A stretch of DNA of 64,000 nucleotides from Hyphodiscus hymeniophilus (lineage: Eukaryota > Ascomycota > Leotiomycetes > Helotiales > Hyphodiscaceae), in contig VNKQ01000016.1 of assembly GCA_016508695.1 (NCBI GenBank), positions 1,178,001 through 1,242,000 of the forward strand. Direction: 5' to 3'. How positions within the stretch are numbered: position 1 is the stretch's first letter; each line of letters starts with the position of its first letter. Shown piece by piece: positions 33,830 to 45,612 of this stretch. The position numbers and the translations under genes were made by a program. Below the pieces are notes generated by a model. That model did not search any database. It worked only from the letters and a program-made list of their open reading frames with translations, and was not told where the DNA came from.

Positions 33830-34836
33830 AGCTGGATTGACGATTCGGTGGATCATTCATTTGAGTACGAAGGAAACCCATTATTAGCCCACGTTACCGT
33901 GCTGAGAGATAAAGGCAGATGTTTTGGAAACGGCACAATACTGGCGACTGAGAGCTGTTGTTCGAGAATTGCATCGCACTTTCTCAGAGAGCTCCAGAGG
34001 ATGATCAAAGCAGGAAAACCTCTTGTGAGCAGCTTCCAATTTGATGTCTGCCAAAATTTGGAGGTTACTTAATCTCATGCGACGCGAGCATCCTCGAGAC
34101 GTCCGGCTAGTTTGTAGACCAGTGTGGCTTGGAAAACTTGAAACCTTCCAAATTTAACTATTCCTTCAATCAATCTGGATACTCGTATTTCGTTTGAGGT
34201 TTCTACAACACTTTGCGAGATATCATTTCCCTCGATCATATGAGCATTGGTTAAATTCAATGGAAGTACTTCAATATTCGTCCTTGACTGGGTCGTGACG
34301 GATTTACAGCAAGGCTACCTGCTGTTTTTGCAGTCATTGGGCTCAGAGAATATGGGTGTTTGCCTTTCCTAAGAAAGATCGAGGGTAGTAACGTCGTCTC
34401 CCCAATTCGCTTATTCGCTGTGAGGACAGTGCCAGCCGACCTTCGCAGACTAGCATTCGATTTGCATACAATTCTGCCAACCTGTATTCTCTTACGGGAC
34501 AGCTACTGGCAGAATTTCTCAATGAATGATTGTACCACACGATGATACGCCACACAAGACACGAAAAGCGGGGTATCAACTTGGAGAAAATCTGTGGAAA
34601 GCTGGGCAAGCAGTCTATCGGGGACAAAGAGCTGAGTCTGAAGATTGTTTCCTGTCAAAGATTTCAGACAAAGGAATCATGAACAACTTCAGCGTCAGTG
34701 AACAAAGTCTTATATTTCAGATAAAGAGCCATCTTTCATAGATTTGAACCTGCACTTTTCTACTCCCAGAACGCCTGCCCAAATCCACAGCCCCATCATC
34801 TCAGTTCGCACGAGCAAGCATCACTTTCAACTAATC
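33830..34836. other. Intergenic, no gene seen
   Basis: 3' flank of thiamine pyrophosphokinase. Open frames on both strands are short and mutually overlapping. Confidence 0.35.
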
Positions 34837-35013
34837 ATGTGTACCGAAACAACGACGATTTTCGCTTGCAGCCACATTCGAGTTGAGATCACCAGATGCT
34901 GGTACTCGTTACTCGTTGGCTTGTACCCAGTTCAATGCAAGAACTTCCAACGCAAGTCGCGCAGCGATCCTGCTTCTTGCAGTGGGATCGAGGCGCCTTT
35001 TGTTCGGGAATAA
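34837..35013 (+). CDS. Possible small Cys-containing protein (58 aa)
   Basis: The sequence after ATG 34837 reads MCTETTTIFACSHIRVEITR and continues with Cys residues near positions 21, 35 and 48. No secretion signal is seen. Small proteins starting MC…C with spaced Cys/His are common and uncharacterised in filamentous ascomycetes, which is why I list it. It may be chance; the frame is also open upstream without an ATG advantage. Confidence 0.3.
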   Translation: MCTETTTIFACSHIRVEITRCWYSLLVGLYPVQCKNFQRKSRSDPASCSGIEAPFVRE

Positions 35014-35718
35014 CTCAGAGGTGAGACCAGTCGTGCATTGATCTAGCTACACTCCTTCGAAACTACAAAGTCGAACTTTAATAAAAAGCGTAGAATTTTC
35101 GTTTGGTTGCATCCCGACGCTTCGAAGTTGATTGATATGGAAATATGCATACATGCTGTGAAGTAGTGAAATCGCGGTGAAATCTTCAACGACTATCATG
35201 AAGTTACAGCAGGCTTTGAACTACATAACGGATTGAACTTGAGGTAGAATAGATCGTACGAGTGCCATTTCTTCTATTTTGGGGGTAATAAGTGCAATTG
35301 CCCTCCTGGCAAGCAACCTCGGGTGGCCACCTTGAATGATAAGTAACTTGTGAGCCATGAATCTCAAATCCGAGCCTGACAGTTGCTTGCTTTCTCACGT
35401 GTAAGGACGTTCCCAGAGAGCCCAAATAACTTCTCTTTCGTTGCTCGGTTTGTGTCAATGGACTTCTCGGCACCAAACGTTGGAAGTCAAGCATGACCCA
35501 AGTTAGGCAACTGTCTCGGCTTGAACGCGTTCCTTCCTTCCAATGTTCTTAAGTGACTTCAAATTACAACCACGCTCCGAGCAGACTCTTCCTTACTACG
35601 CATCTTCATCATCACGCCAACACAATTCCTTAAGACAATCCTGCCTTCTGTTTTCCATCTTCCTCACCCTTCAAAGCCCTCCAACGACGATTTCATCGAT
35701 CCAGGTAGCGCAGGCAAG
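35014..35718. other. Intergenic / leader of the MYND gene
   Basis: No gene seen. The last ~150 bp are pyrimidine-rich, typical of a fungal promoter/leader. Confidence 0.35.
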
Positions 35719-36573
35719 ATGGGTCGCTGGGGTGAAGGATTCTTCGAGGGTGATGATGACCTCGATATTTCCTACTACATCTCCCAAGATGCTGGTATCG
35801 AGTGAGTTATTTCCTATCTCTCCACTGCTGTCACTACTGTCAACTATTTCACCAATTTCCGATGGTTGTGTAACCCCATCCCTTCCGATGGCGAGGCTCT
35901 TCAAGTCGGTCAATTGTTAACGATATCACCAAATTTCAGGCTCTATCATTATGAGGTTGAGCAGAATCCGGAACTTGACTTCGGCGGAAAAGGTCTCGAG
36001 GCGACTCGTGATCATCTCAACAACGTTGTGCTCAGCCAATTATTTAGGCAGTACTCCACGCAAAAGGACTTTCATTACGGTACCGCGACCAAGGAGCTCA
36101 GCCTCACTTTCCTCGGTATTTTGCACCCCACAAAATCCGAGCATCTAATAACATTTTGTAGCTGCTCTAGCAATGCGTGTTGGAGCGACCATCCAGCCGG
36201 AGTGCATGGAGATCTTACACGAACTCTACAAAACAATCCCTGTTTCTCCAAAGTACTCCCTCCCACTTTTTGACTCTGGTTTCCGCGGCCCAATGGAACG
36301 CCAATTCGAGATCGCTTTGACACACTACAAGAACGACGGTACTCCTCACAACTTCTTTGCTCCCAGATGTGCTCTCTTGGGATGTGACAAGTCTGATGCG
36401 GATCTCTTGGACGGGCAGAAGCTGATGAAGTGTGGCAAATGCAAGGAACGGTCTATTGCAGTAGGGAGTGTCAGACAGGAGATTGGAAGTCACACAAGAA
36501 GGTCTGCGAGACTCCAGAGGAGCGTCATGCCGCTCTGAAGGGTGCTGGTGGTTTTATGAGCTTGAACGTCTGA
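35719..36573 (+). CDS. MYND zinc-finger protein, frameshifted inside the finger
   Basis: Exons 35719–35801, 35940–36115 and 36162–onward join in phase: MGRWGEGFFEGDDDLDISYY … then LYHYEVEQNPELDFGGKGLE, then LAALAMRVGATIQPECMEIL. The C-terminus is a MYND finger: CALLGCDKSDADLLDGQKLM, then KCGKCKE in frame 1. The second half (VYCSRECQTGDWKSHKKVC) is in the next frame and runs to a natural-looking stop at 36571–36573 (…GGFMSLNV). One base is missing near 36447–36452. Without it, translation leaves the finger and stops at 36538. No GT–AG intron can fix this. It is either a real recent lesion or a consensus error. MYND fingers mediate protein–protein contacts; the rest of the protein is unassigned. 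Confidence 0.75.
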
Positions 36574-37435
36574 TACACCTGCCAACAATGCTCACGTGGT
36601 GACTTGGCTTAGCTTTGGGTTTGTTCTGAGGTGTTGACTAGGCATCTTGGCTGGAACAATGTCAGTGATCTGGCGAAGTGAGGATTTTCAGGTCACAGCG
36701 TTACTTTTCTATTTAGCTTGCCAGAACTTGAGGGATTAAATTCTCTGCACAAGTTCCTGTAGATTGCTTAGATTTCTCTGGCCCTTATCTACTGATATTA
36801 AAGCAATCTTCCTTCCCTTTGTCATGCAGCAAACAATGGCACGAGCAAAGTGACTGATACTTTGCATGAGAGTCAATGCAGAATGATGCAACGTATATTC
36901 ATGAAGACAAACAATGCCAATCCTTTAGGCTTTCGATGTTGCGCGTACTCAATGTTTCTTCAAACATACCACTGTCATTTTCCTTCTGACCCTGCCTCCT
37001 TGCAAGTGTGACTACGAGTGGATAGGTGTAGCCGATGCAGCCCACAGTCAAGAACCGAGAAAACACACTTTTGTTGCTTCTACCGGATAGATGGTGGTTA
37101 AGTGAGTATCTAGGCTTCTATATAAGCTCCTCGAGCAAATACCGACGGAAGGTCGCGCGGCGGCCTCGACTTCGAGCTACAAACGACGAAATTCAATCGA
37201 GTCACTCATCAAACAAAGAAGGTTCTCATCTATCGACACGACTAGAAGCCACAGAACGATAAAATGTACTAATTGCCATTGTATGCAGATGGGGTCTATC
37301 CACTCGAATAGCTAGCTCTCGGGCGTTGAATAGTAATCATACCCTTGAAGTTTATCTCGATCTCGACAATCTCTTTCGTTTCATTCCCTAACAACACCGG
37401 AACCCCGATCAACAACCCTCTTTCAAGTGGAAGTT
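36574..37435. other. Convergent spacer, no gene seen
   Basis: Lies between the 3' ends of the MYND gene (plus) and the MAPEG gene (minus). Nothing recognisable. Confidence 0.35.
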
Positions 37436-38011
37436 TCAGATCAAGTTCGGGGCACGATTCATCAACGCGTTCCCGCTCTTCACAAAGAGCGTCATGATCT
37501 GCGCAATACCACCCAAGAATACCGCTGTCCTGACGTTCGCCATTGTCTCAGATGTGTTTGTGATGTAGACCACGTTATAGACCAATCGGCTCAAGAAGTA
37601 TCCTCCAGCGAGGGTATTCAGAGTCGCACTTGGCAAGCCCGCCAGGTTTCCAGCGACCACGGCGGAGGCGAAGAGACCGATGTTTTCGAATCCGTTCTGC
37701 TGAGCGCCTTCGGCGCGCGCAATGCGTTCCTTGGTCTGTCTCGGTTAGCGAATAGATTGGTTGCATAATTCATGCGTGCACACTTACGCTCTTGTCGAGG
37801 GTCTGGTCACTGTCGAGACACTTCGTGTAGCCGCGCGGAGTGCGGTTGTCGAAGGACTTCGAAGCCGTCGCAGCGTAGAGGTGGGGGAACAAGGAGAGAA
37901 CCCAAACACCTGGGATCTGTAGGACGTGTCAGAACTCGTTTCACGAGCCATTTTACATGTTCTTACAGCATAGAAGGAGTAGTTGGGAGTGGTATCAAAT
38001 AAGCCTGACAT
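37436..38011 (-). CDS. MAPEG-family membrane protein (157 aa)
   Basis: Exons (minus): 38011–37967, 37916–37788, 37735–37436; phases close exactly. Four membrane segments are visible: near the start (NYSFYAIPGVWVLSLFPHLY), in the middle (ENIGLFASAVVAGNLAGLP and LNTLAGGYFLSRLVYNVVYI), and at the C-terminus (RTAVFLGGIAQIMTLFV). The pattern ERIARAEGAQQNGFENIGLF, with the basic/acidic loop before the second helix, is typical of MAPEG proteins: small trimeric membrane proteins including microsomal glutathione transferases. A GST starts about 900 bp away in the opposite direction; shared glutathione use is suggestive only. Confidence 0.9.
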
Positions 38012-38911
38012 CTTGAAGTATATACCTGGATTGTTGGATGATTGAATGTTTCCGAGTTCAGTTTGTTCGTCGCGTACAAGAGTGTTTCCAGAGAGAGGAA
38101 TTGGAGGCTGACAGAAACTCAAATAGATGCCGTCAACGACCTTGATGTCCTGGCTGGATTCTCTTTACCGTAACTGTTCTGGGCTTAAGCCGGCCTTGGT
38201 TGCGTGATCTAGCCTCCGTGATAGAAGAGTCTCCATATTTAAATGCAAATTGAGAGATTGCGAGGGCGACATTTACTTTTGTTTGATTGAAACCATATAT
38301 CTTCCCATGGAGGCACAAGTTTGAAATCCTCTGCAGAAACCAAGTGGTTTTGTTGCTACCTGCCGGGCATTTCTTTGCCAATTGGCGACTCGCGCGTGGA
38401 AGTTGTCATATCCCTTTCTGGCCAGGTAGTTTCAACATTGGAACAGGGATCCAAAGCTCCACAAACAAATCCTAAAGACAGTAATGACTGCTTTACAATT
38501 ATCTGGCATTTCCGAGTAATCTGTGTAGAATTCGCTTTCACTAGTTGGTTTCATGCTCGTGATGCTCTTGCATTATAAAGTTAAAACGAACCTACGCACG
38601 AAGGAAATATTTATTGATTCCAGACTCAATGCAGGTCAGATCTCGTCCGGTTTCAACTTTTTGAATGCTCCTACATGAAGCCCAGGCATTCTCTTCAGAC
38701 CTTTCCCAGGTGGCTCCTACGGAGTTTGATTCCAAATTCACGTGATCGGCGATGCGGGGCCCGGATCCAGGTGGGGTAATCTCTGGCCGACACCCCACCC
38801 TTTATCTGTATTTATCATCGGTTCGATACCCCTTTTTCCTCCATTGTTCCCTGTCAAACAATTGCTCGTGCATATCAGATTCGAGATCCTTTGGTACTTC
38901 AGTTAGTCGAC
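38012..38911. promoter_or_regulatory. Divergent intergenic region, MAPEG / GST
   Basis: About 900 bp between two head-to-head starts. No third gene is recognised and no specific site is claimed. Confidence 0.35.
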
Positions 38912-39940
38912 ATGCCGAAAATAACTCTATTCGATCTTCCCAGCAACTTAAACGGCCGCTGTGCCTCTTGGTCCTACAATCCTGTGAGTATCATCGTCTC
39001 CTTACTTTCTTGCTTTCACTTTACATTTGATTTGCTTTTTTTGCTGGTTAACTTCGATACTTCGAGTAACAAATGTTACTCGTTTCGTCATGTTTGCCTT
39101 TCTCTGCTCCAAGAAGGAAGACGACTGACTTTCTCGACATAGTGGAAGAGTGCGTACCAATTTCCCCCTGATATCTGGCACAAAACTAAACAAATCATAG
39201 CACGGCTTGCTCTCAATTACAAGAAATTCGATTACGAAACGACTTGGCTGGCTTATCCAGACGTAGAGCCGACTCTGAAACCCCAGTTTGTTCTCCCAAC
39301 TTCCATCGATCAGGGTACTTACTCTAACTCTGCTAGTGTTAAGCCCAACGCACCCCCAGACAGACCGTTCACTATTCCCACGATCCGTCTTGAAACTGGC
39401 GACTACGTGATGGACTCCAAAGCAATTGCTGCTCGCTTAGAGAAGGACCATCCGACTCCCTCTCTTCACTTAGACTCACCTGTGCTCAAAGAAGTTGAGC
39501 AGTTGACGTCCAAAATATTAGGGCCCTTGAGAGGGATTTGGATGCCTCTTGTTCCAGGTATACTAACTGAGAAATCCATCGAGTATTTCGAGCGGACGAG
39601 AGCCGAGTTCGTTGGCATGCCACTCAAAGAGTATGCAAAAACCATTCCAGTAGAAGAGGCTTGGACGGAAGCAAATTCCAGTCTCAAAACACTCGGGCAA
39701 TTGCTCCAGAAACACGATGGTCCATATGTCATGGGAAAGGATGGTGAGTACTTTGGATGATTATCTGACTTCGATGTTGACAGGATAGTAGTTTCATATG
39801 CGGACTTTTTGATTGTTGCTCAGCTCCAATTCCTCAAAACTGTTGATGCGTCCATCTATGAGCGAATATTAAAGACGGAGCCAGAATGCGCCAAGCTGTA
39901 TGACGCCTGCAAGCAGTGGCTTGCGAGAGATGATCATTGA
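38912..39940 (+). CDS. Glutathione S-transferase-like protein with a 7-nt micro-exon (257 aa)
   Basis: Exons: 38912–38983, 39143–39149, 39201–39743, 39789–39940. The 7-nt exon (TGGAAGA) supplies the 'WK' of the conserved SYNP-WK-TRLALNYK thioredoxin-fold start; without it the motif breaks. Both flanking introns have GT…TAG ends. The N-domain then gives YETTWLAYPDVEPTLKP and FTIPTIRLETGDYVMDSKAI (cis-Pro and the D-S-AI glutathione-binding motif). The C-domain is helical and ends SYADFLIVAQLQFLKTVD. The last acceptor is taken at 39788 because the one at 39783 would create a stop. This is the fungal GST type with DxPS…WSxNP start. Substrate unknown. Confidence 0.88.
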
Positions 39941-40444
39941 TAGGAGATGTGTTGATTATGGTCATGTGACTGACCATGTGCATGGCCAACTAGCCTCCTT
40001 TTATATTCATGAAGAGCTGTCCCCTCAACTTCTTGAGTCTTGAACCAATTAGTCAGTGATAAACTACTTGATTACGTACTTATGAGTAAAGGTAGTTTGG
40101 AAGTAATACTGTTCCCCGAACGAACCTTCGCTACCGTCCAGAAAGATAAGCGTCTTAATCATACTAGCGATATGTGTTTGCCAGAATCAAGCATGACTAT
40201 ACAACTTCTTACTACCCGTCTACTTTTTGACCTGGAGACTCTTTTGGACGCATTCAAGCAGGGAAAGGAGTACATTAACACGTGACTTTTCCCACGTGTT
40301 CGGGTGTCGTTTACACCTAGCATTGGTGCCTGAAACTTTGACACGGAGACAAAATCCCAATACTCATAAGGATTCAATAAACCTTGATTTCGAACGTCAG
40401 GAAAATTCATCGGATGCGGCACGTCTCCACTATTGTCTGACATA
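39941..40444. other. Intergenic, no gene seen
   Basis: Between GST and the F-box-like gene, both on the plus strand. Holds the latter's promoter. Open frames are not convincing. Confidence 0.35.
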
Positions 40445-41695
40445 ATGTCAGAAACACCCCAAATTCTCACTCTGCCCGCTGAGTTACGACTCCGAATCTA
40501 CGAAATCGCACTCGATAAACGCATTCCATATCATGTTAAAACATACCTGTCTATCTCAGCTGTGTGTTGGCAAATACGAGCGGAGGTTCTACCGATCTTG
40601 CTTAAGGATGATCGATATCTCAAAAGCCTTTCCCATCTGGCGTCATGGGCTTCGCGGGGCAGTCCTGAGTTGTTGAAACATGTCTCAAGTATCACACTTC
40701 ATGTCAATATAGAGTCTCTGTCTTCGATGAAGAGTTACCGAACACAATTTGTGACAGCCCAAGATTTTGCCCAGTCTCATACACCAGAGTGGTGGGAAGC
40801 AAACTACACCCAGAACTTCGAGACCCACAAGCCTCCTAAACTGCAACCATTGTCGTTCAGAACGGTAGCCATGTCAGCCATCCCCAAGATAATATCCAGT
40901 CGCTTTCCAAGGAAGATAGCTGCTAACACAAACCCAATTGCCTCAACATGGAATGCTTTGAGAGCCGTCGGCGAGCTGAGAAGCATTTGGATCCTGCTGA
41001 AGGACCAGACCGACCCCGAATGCCCCAAATACGACATCGAGCAGCAGCTCGTCCTGGACATGGTAGCAGCTGCATGTCCAAAGATGCAGGCCTTTACAGT
41101 CTTCTCGAATCTGCTTCCGCTAGCCTATCTGAGGAATTTCGACGATCTTCGTCTCTTACGATTTTCAGGCTATTCAAAGGCAACGCCAGACGAAATATTG
41201 GATATCCTGCAAAGTCTCAAACACCTCGATTCAATCATCATCTGCCGCTATCCTGAATACTACGACAAAGATTATGGCATTGCGACTTCTGGACTGTCTC
41301 AATATCTCTCTCTCACGCCTGCCGTCCTCTCGAAAGTCAGCCCCCTCAAGCGATTCGAAATTTCACACATGACTTCAAGAGTTCCTTCTGAGCATATCAC
41401 GGTTCCCATTTTAAAGGCATTGAGAGCCCATGAGAAGTCCTTGCGAAGCTTGTCCATCCATTCCGACCTCCCTGTCGATGGAGAATATCTGGAAGAGCTG
41501 TTGAGCTTCATACTTTCCTCCGCTCTCTTGAGCCTATGTCTACAGCTTACAATACCTAAAGGGCTAGTGTTTGTGATTAATACCACCTCGGTCTTTCCGA
41601 AAAGCACACGCGACCGTGAAAGAAAAATCACAGACTTAGGTCAATTTTTGGCAGGTCGCGAGTTGGTGAGGGTTTTCGTGAGAGCTTCACTGTAG
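40445..41695 (+). CDS. F-box-like domain protein (416 aa)
   Basis: Intronless. The ATG at 40445 is the first in frame; upstream extension relies on TTG. The N-terminus ILTLPAELRLRIYEIALDKR is the F-box-like motif common in ascomycete proteins. It is followed by VKTYLSISAVCWQIRAEVLP and a long body with no clear LRRs. Such proteins may bind Skp1 in SCF ubiquitin ligases or be orphan members of an expanded family. No substrate can be inferred. Confidence 0.85.
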   Translation: MSETPQILTLPAELRLRIYEIALDKRIPYHVKTYLSISAVCWQIRAEVLPILLKDDRYLKSLSHLASWASRGSPELLKHVSSITLHVNIESLSSMKSYRTQFVTAQDFAQSHTPEWWEANYTQNFETHKPPKLQPLSFRTVAMSAIPKIISSRFPRKIAANTNPIASTWNALRAVGELRSIWILLKDQTDPECPKYDIEQQLVLDMVAAACPKMQAFTVFSNLLPLAYLRNFDDLRLLRFSGYSKATPDEILDILQSLKHLDSIIICRYPEYYDKDYGIATSGLSQYLSLTPAVLSKVSPLKRFEISHMTSRVPSEHITVPILKALRAHEKSLRSLSIHSDLPVDGEYLEELLSFILSSALLSLCLQLTIPKGLVFVINTTSVFPKSTRDRERKITDLGQFLAGRELVRVFVRASL

Positions 41696-42300
41696 CTCCG
41701 TCGGTGTTAGATGCCTGGAGTTTCAAAGATGGAGGATTGAAGTAATGACCGGTTCATCCGGGATCCATCTGGCCTTGGCCAAAGCTCAGCTATGGGCGGA
41801 CTATTGTGACATAACGACATCGGACGAATCGAGCCCGTCTGACGAGAAACGCAAAAGTCTTTTTACTGGCCTCTATCTTTGATAATGAGCAGTACATTCC
41901 TGCGTTTTTCTTTCACAGGTGCAGATATTACCCTGTGTTGGGGGTGGCACTAGCCAGTGACTACTGAGTCACGGCAATATCTATTTTCTATTTTTCCATC
42001 TTCTCGCCGAGTCCTTCTTCTACTCTCATCATCATTCTCTACTCGAGCTGCAGAATGAAACCCAATCACATAGTCATTCCATCAAGTGGTGTTATCTCCT
42101 GTGATATGCCGGTGATGTCGGCAACCTTTCGATTTGTGCGAAGTCAATGCACTAATAAGTGACTCACTTTGAGCTGCGACATGCGATGAAGTCATGGTAT
42201 GTAGATTTTCGAAATAATGAACAGTATTTCAAGAGAGTGGATAGTGCATAGTTTCCACTCATATCCAAATATAGCTCCGAAGGAAAATCTACCAACTAAT
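41696..42300. other. Convergent spacer, no gene seen
   Basis: Between the 3' ends of the F-box-like gene and the Hsp70-like gene. No recognisable feature. Confidence 0.35.
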
Positions 42301-44665
42301 TCAAGGAGAGCGTACATGTTTTGGCGTGTAAACCTCCCAGCCATCCGCGGCAGGCCCAGGGCTATCACTCGATGATGGTCTCTTGGAAGCACCGGCCTGG
42401 TCCCATTCAATTGATAAAGGGTCGTGACCTCTGTTGTATCTCTTTCCGTTGAACCAGAGTTCGAATTTTAGATCCGCTGGTGCGATGATCATTCTGACAG
42501 CAAATTTCGCCACGTAGTACTTTTTCCCTTGAAACGGCCAACCTCGCTTGTTTCTCAACTCAAATTCATCTTCGAGCACTTCTTTCAAGTCCGACTGTAT
42601 GGTGCAGAGCTTATAAGCCCCAGCTTGGAGAATCGTCAGTAATCAGGCTATTAAAGAGCAATTGAGTAAGCACTTACGTCCATCGAAACTTCTGGGCAGC
42701 TTATCTCGATCTTCGTGAGATATTACTATCGTAGTGTCGAATTTGCGATTTTTATCCCCTGGGAGAAGCCTTCGTGAGAAAGGTCTTTCGATGGAAGAGT
42801 CAGTATCAATGGTGTCGCCCTTGAAAGTCAAAGTCAGCGAAAAATCCTCATGATTCCAAAGTCGGCATCCCCAACTTTCTTTGTCAGCCAGTCTATTTGC
42901 CTTAGAGCCCATTTCAGCTTTTTGTTGAACGGATCAGGTTCTGTTTTGGCTCCAATGTGAACAGCCGGGTCATATTGCTCGCGACAAAGAACTCCATACG
43001 AAGCCCTCGCTCTGTATCGCATTAGTGTATGTCGTCGCTACTATTGGGATCGCTTGAAAGTACGCACATTCTGGTTTTTAGTGTCGCAGCTCCAGAAATG
43101 AGCTTCTGTCGTCGATCTATCACCAGTCCTTTGACCACCGCTAGCCGAGGCTCATGCGATTTCAAGATGAGCATATTCGGTCCCTTCGAAGGGCGGTTTG
43201 CGAGATAGTGTGTGTGGATTTCGTGTTTGACATATTGTGATCCACCCAGCCCTCCACTCAATACCAGAATTCTCTGCTGGATGTCAGTTCTATTATTCGA
43301 TTGAGTTCTAAGGCGCCCGAGTCTAGACACTCTTACAACATGATCATTCGGTCTATTTGACTTCATCCAGTTCAACTGCTTGTCTATCTGTTTTATTATG
43401 CCTCGAATTTGCATATCGAAAAGTGCTTGGATTTCCAACCTGCGATGAATCAGTGATCTGTGTACCTGGCAATGCCCGCTCGCTAGGGCGATGCTAGTGC
43501 CCCTCGCCTCTCCTAACTCACTTTGAGAACACTATCTTTCCTGCTTCGATTCCAAGATTTGAAAGTGACAGTTCATGGCTGATGCCAAGACCCAGTCTAT
43601 CTAGTGGGATCTTGTATGAAGTTTGTGTGGCCGCTCTCATGCCAAAATTGTGCTTGATGGACTGGAATGATCCACACCGTGCTAGTTTATGTGCCAAGTC
43701 GTCTGGCAGATTATTATCTGGGTATTCGTCCAGTCGTCTTTGAACCAAAAGTTCGAAAGCTCGATCAATCATAGTCGAACCAATACCGACTCCTTTCACA
43801 GCCGCTACTTGTTTCAGAGCAGGCGCTTCGGGGCTTCCGTCCATGATTTCGATGAGGCCGAGACTATAAAGCTGCAGTTCAGTACTCGAAGCTCTTGAAC
43901 TAGCATGGTCAAGGTCCTCCTTACTCTGTAGTTCCTCCCCCCGCATCGCAGATCAATACAATATCCCCCTTGACTAGTGTAAATTGGGGATTGGTGGCCA
44001 TGTACACCGCCGCAGCTTCTGCTTCCGTCAATTCCAACTTCGCAGAATGCTTTTCAGGATTGTCGGCGGTGAAGCCAGCTGCACGAATAGCTTCACTGAA
44101 TCTGTTCGTAGTGTCTAAGGAATTCCACGTTGTCGGAAGGCTGAACACAAACTCAACCTTCTTGTCTCTCCAACTCCCAGTTGCAGATTCCAGCGAGATT
44201 TTCACATGTTGATGTATCTGCCTCAAGTAATCGGTAATCAGTCCCGTTGCTTCGGCTACAGTTTCTGGCATATCTCTCACGCCATTATGGTAGGCTGCAC
44301 CTAAGGCGTCTTGGTCGAGATAGATTTTGAAATGATCTCGGACTTCTGCGACTTCGTGATATTCGTCGTCAGAGTCGCAGAGAAAACCCCAGCGGGGTTC
44401 CTCACCATTCCGAGGGTATGCGATCTTGGTTGGGACTTTTGTTTCGACGGAGTCTGGAGGGAGTCCAGGCCAGTCTCGAATGCTCTGTGTAGGACTGGTG
44501 TTGAGCAAATTCGTCCACACGACTCCTGTCCTTATAATTAGCAAATCCCCTTTCTCCATCTCCCGCGTAAAAGCTTGGACTACCAGTGTAAGTCTGGCCG
44601 AAATCAATGCCAACAATGTAATCAGGCAAGTCTTCTCTCGGTGGCGACGCTCTCCTTGGTAGCAT
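42301..44665 (-). CDS. Hsp70-like (HSPA12-type) actin-fold ATPase (672 aa)
   Basis: Exons (minus): 44665–44584, 44525–43925, 43884–43522, 43439–43068, 43011–42876, 42819–42678, 42623–42301; phases close to the TGA at 42301. Phosphate-1 motif: YIVGIDFGQTYTGVVW. Phosphate-2: DIVLICDAGGGTTD (split by the second intron). The adenosine region is QRILVLSGGLGGSQYV. It lacks a classic Hsp70 substrate domain and ends in a different ~150-aa C-terminal region, as in the divergent HSPA12-like proteins expanded in filamentous fungi. The second intron is very short (about 40 nt in my model, 43924–43885), so its acceptor is the least certain junction; acceptors at 43901 or 43895 also keep frame. No peptide-binding or disaggregase role is shown. 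Confidence 0.87.
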
Positions 44666-45612
44666 TGTGTTTGGGAAAAGAAAGACGTTATTGCTTCAAG
44701 CCAAACGTTGACAAAAGATCGCAGATAAAAAATTTGATCCAAAGTTCTCAGCCTTGTGAGTTGATTCAATTAATGAAAAAGCGTTGAGCGGCTGGAAGTG
44801 GCATTCCCCTCAGAATTGGGCCAGCCCTCCGAGTTACACAAATCAACCTGATTGAGGCAACCTTGCCATCATTCAGTGCGATCTAGGAATAGACGAACTT
44901 GATTCATGTTGCTTTTAATGTCGATTGTAGTCAGCTCCATTGATTGCAGGCCCCTGTAAGTGGAGCGAATGAAAAGACGTGCAAGGTGTCAATACAGTAT
45001 CCAAGTAAGCTCGCCATAGAGCATTCCAGCAGGCCGTCGTCGGCCAGGCTACTCAAAACGATTTCTTTCGCACTATTCCCCTGTGCAGGAAGCTCCTCGA
45101 CAATTGCTGCTGGATGACTGACCACAACTTGATGATCCATGTCTCCTTCCTTGTTCGACCCGCTTCCGGGCGTGGTTCAAGTCCACAATATTTGGCAGTG
45201 ACCAGTCATTAAAATTGATACTCTGGGTTCAGCCGCAGCTGCAGCGCCTGCAAGGCGAATTAAACGCCTCTGCCAAGGGTTTGAGACGCGGAGGGTGAGT
45301 TACTACAATCTTAATGGATAATTTGCGTAGGCTGGACCTCCAGCCTGCTTTGTGGCGCGGTAGCACAAAGCGACGGCCCCCAAACTATGCATCCTGCTTC
45401 CTGAACGCACCACTTGATGAGCCGTCGATAGTTCGATTCAAGTGCGTTTCGTTTACTCAGAGCACCATGGGTTGGCAGCAACATGAGCCGCAGCCCCTTC
45501 GCTCCCACAAACACAATAGAGGTCCGACCTCCATCTTCCTCTCTTTCTCTTCTCATTTCTGCTCTCGCAAGCCTTCCCGCCACGACAACAGTCATTCTCA
45601 CACCACGAAACG
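44666..45612. promoter_or_regulatory. Divergent intergenic region, Hsp70-like / Ser-Thr-rich membrane protein
   Basis: About 950 bp between head-to-head starts. No gene is recognised. A GGTTCAAGTCC tRNA B-box-like string at 45174–45184 has no matching cloverleaf. Confidence 0.4.

Noticed and set aside
45170..45190. GGTTCAAGTCC, a tRNA B-box-like string
   Set aside because: The T-stem pairs only weakly and no acceptor stem, D-arm or anticodon arm can be folded around it.
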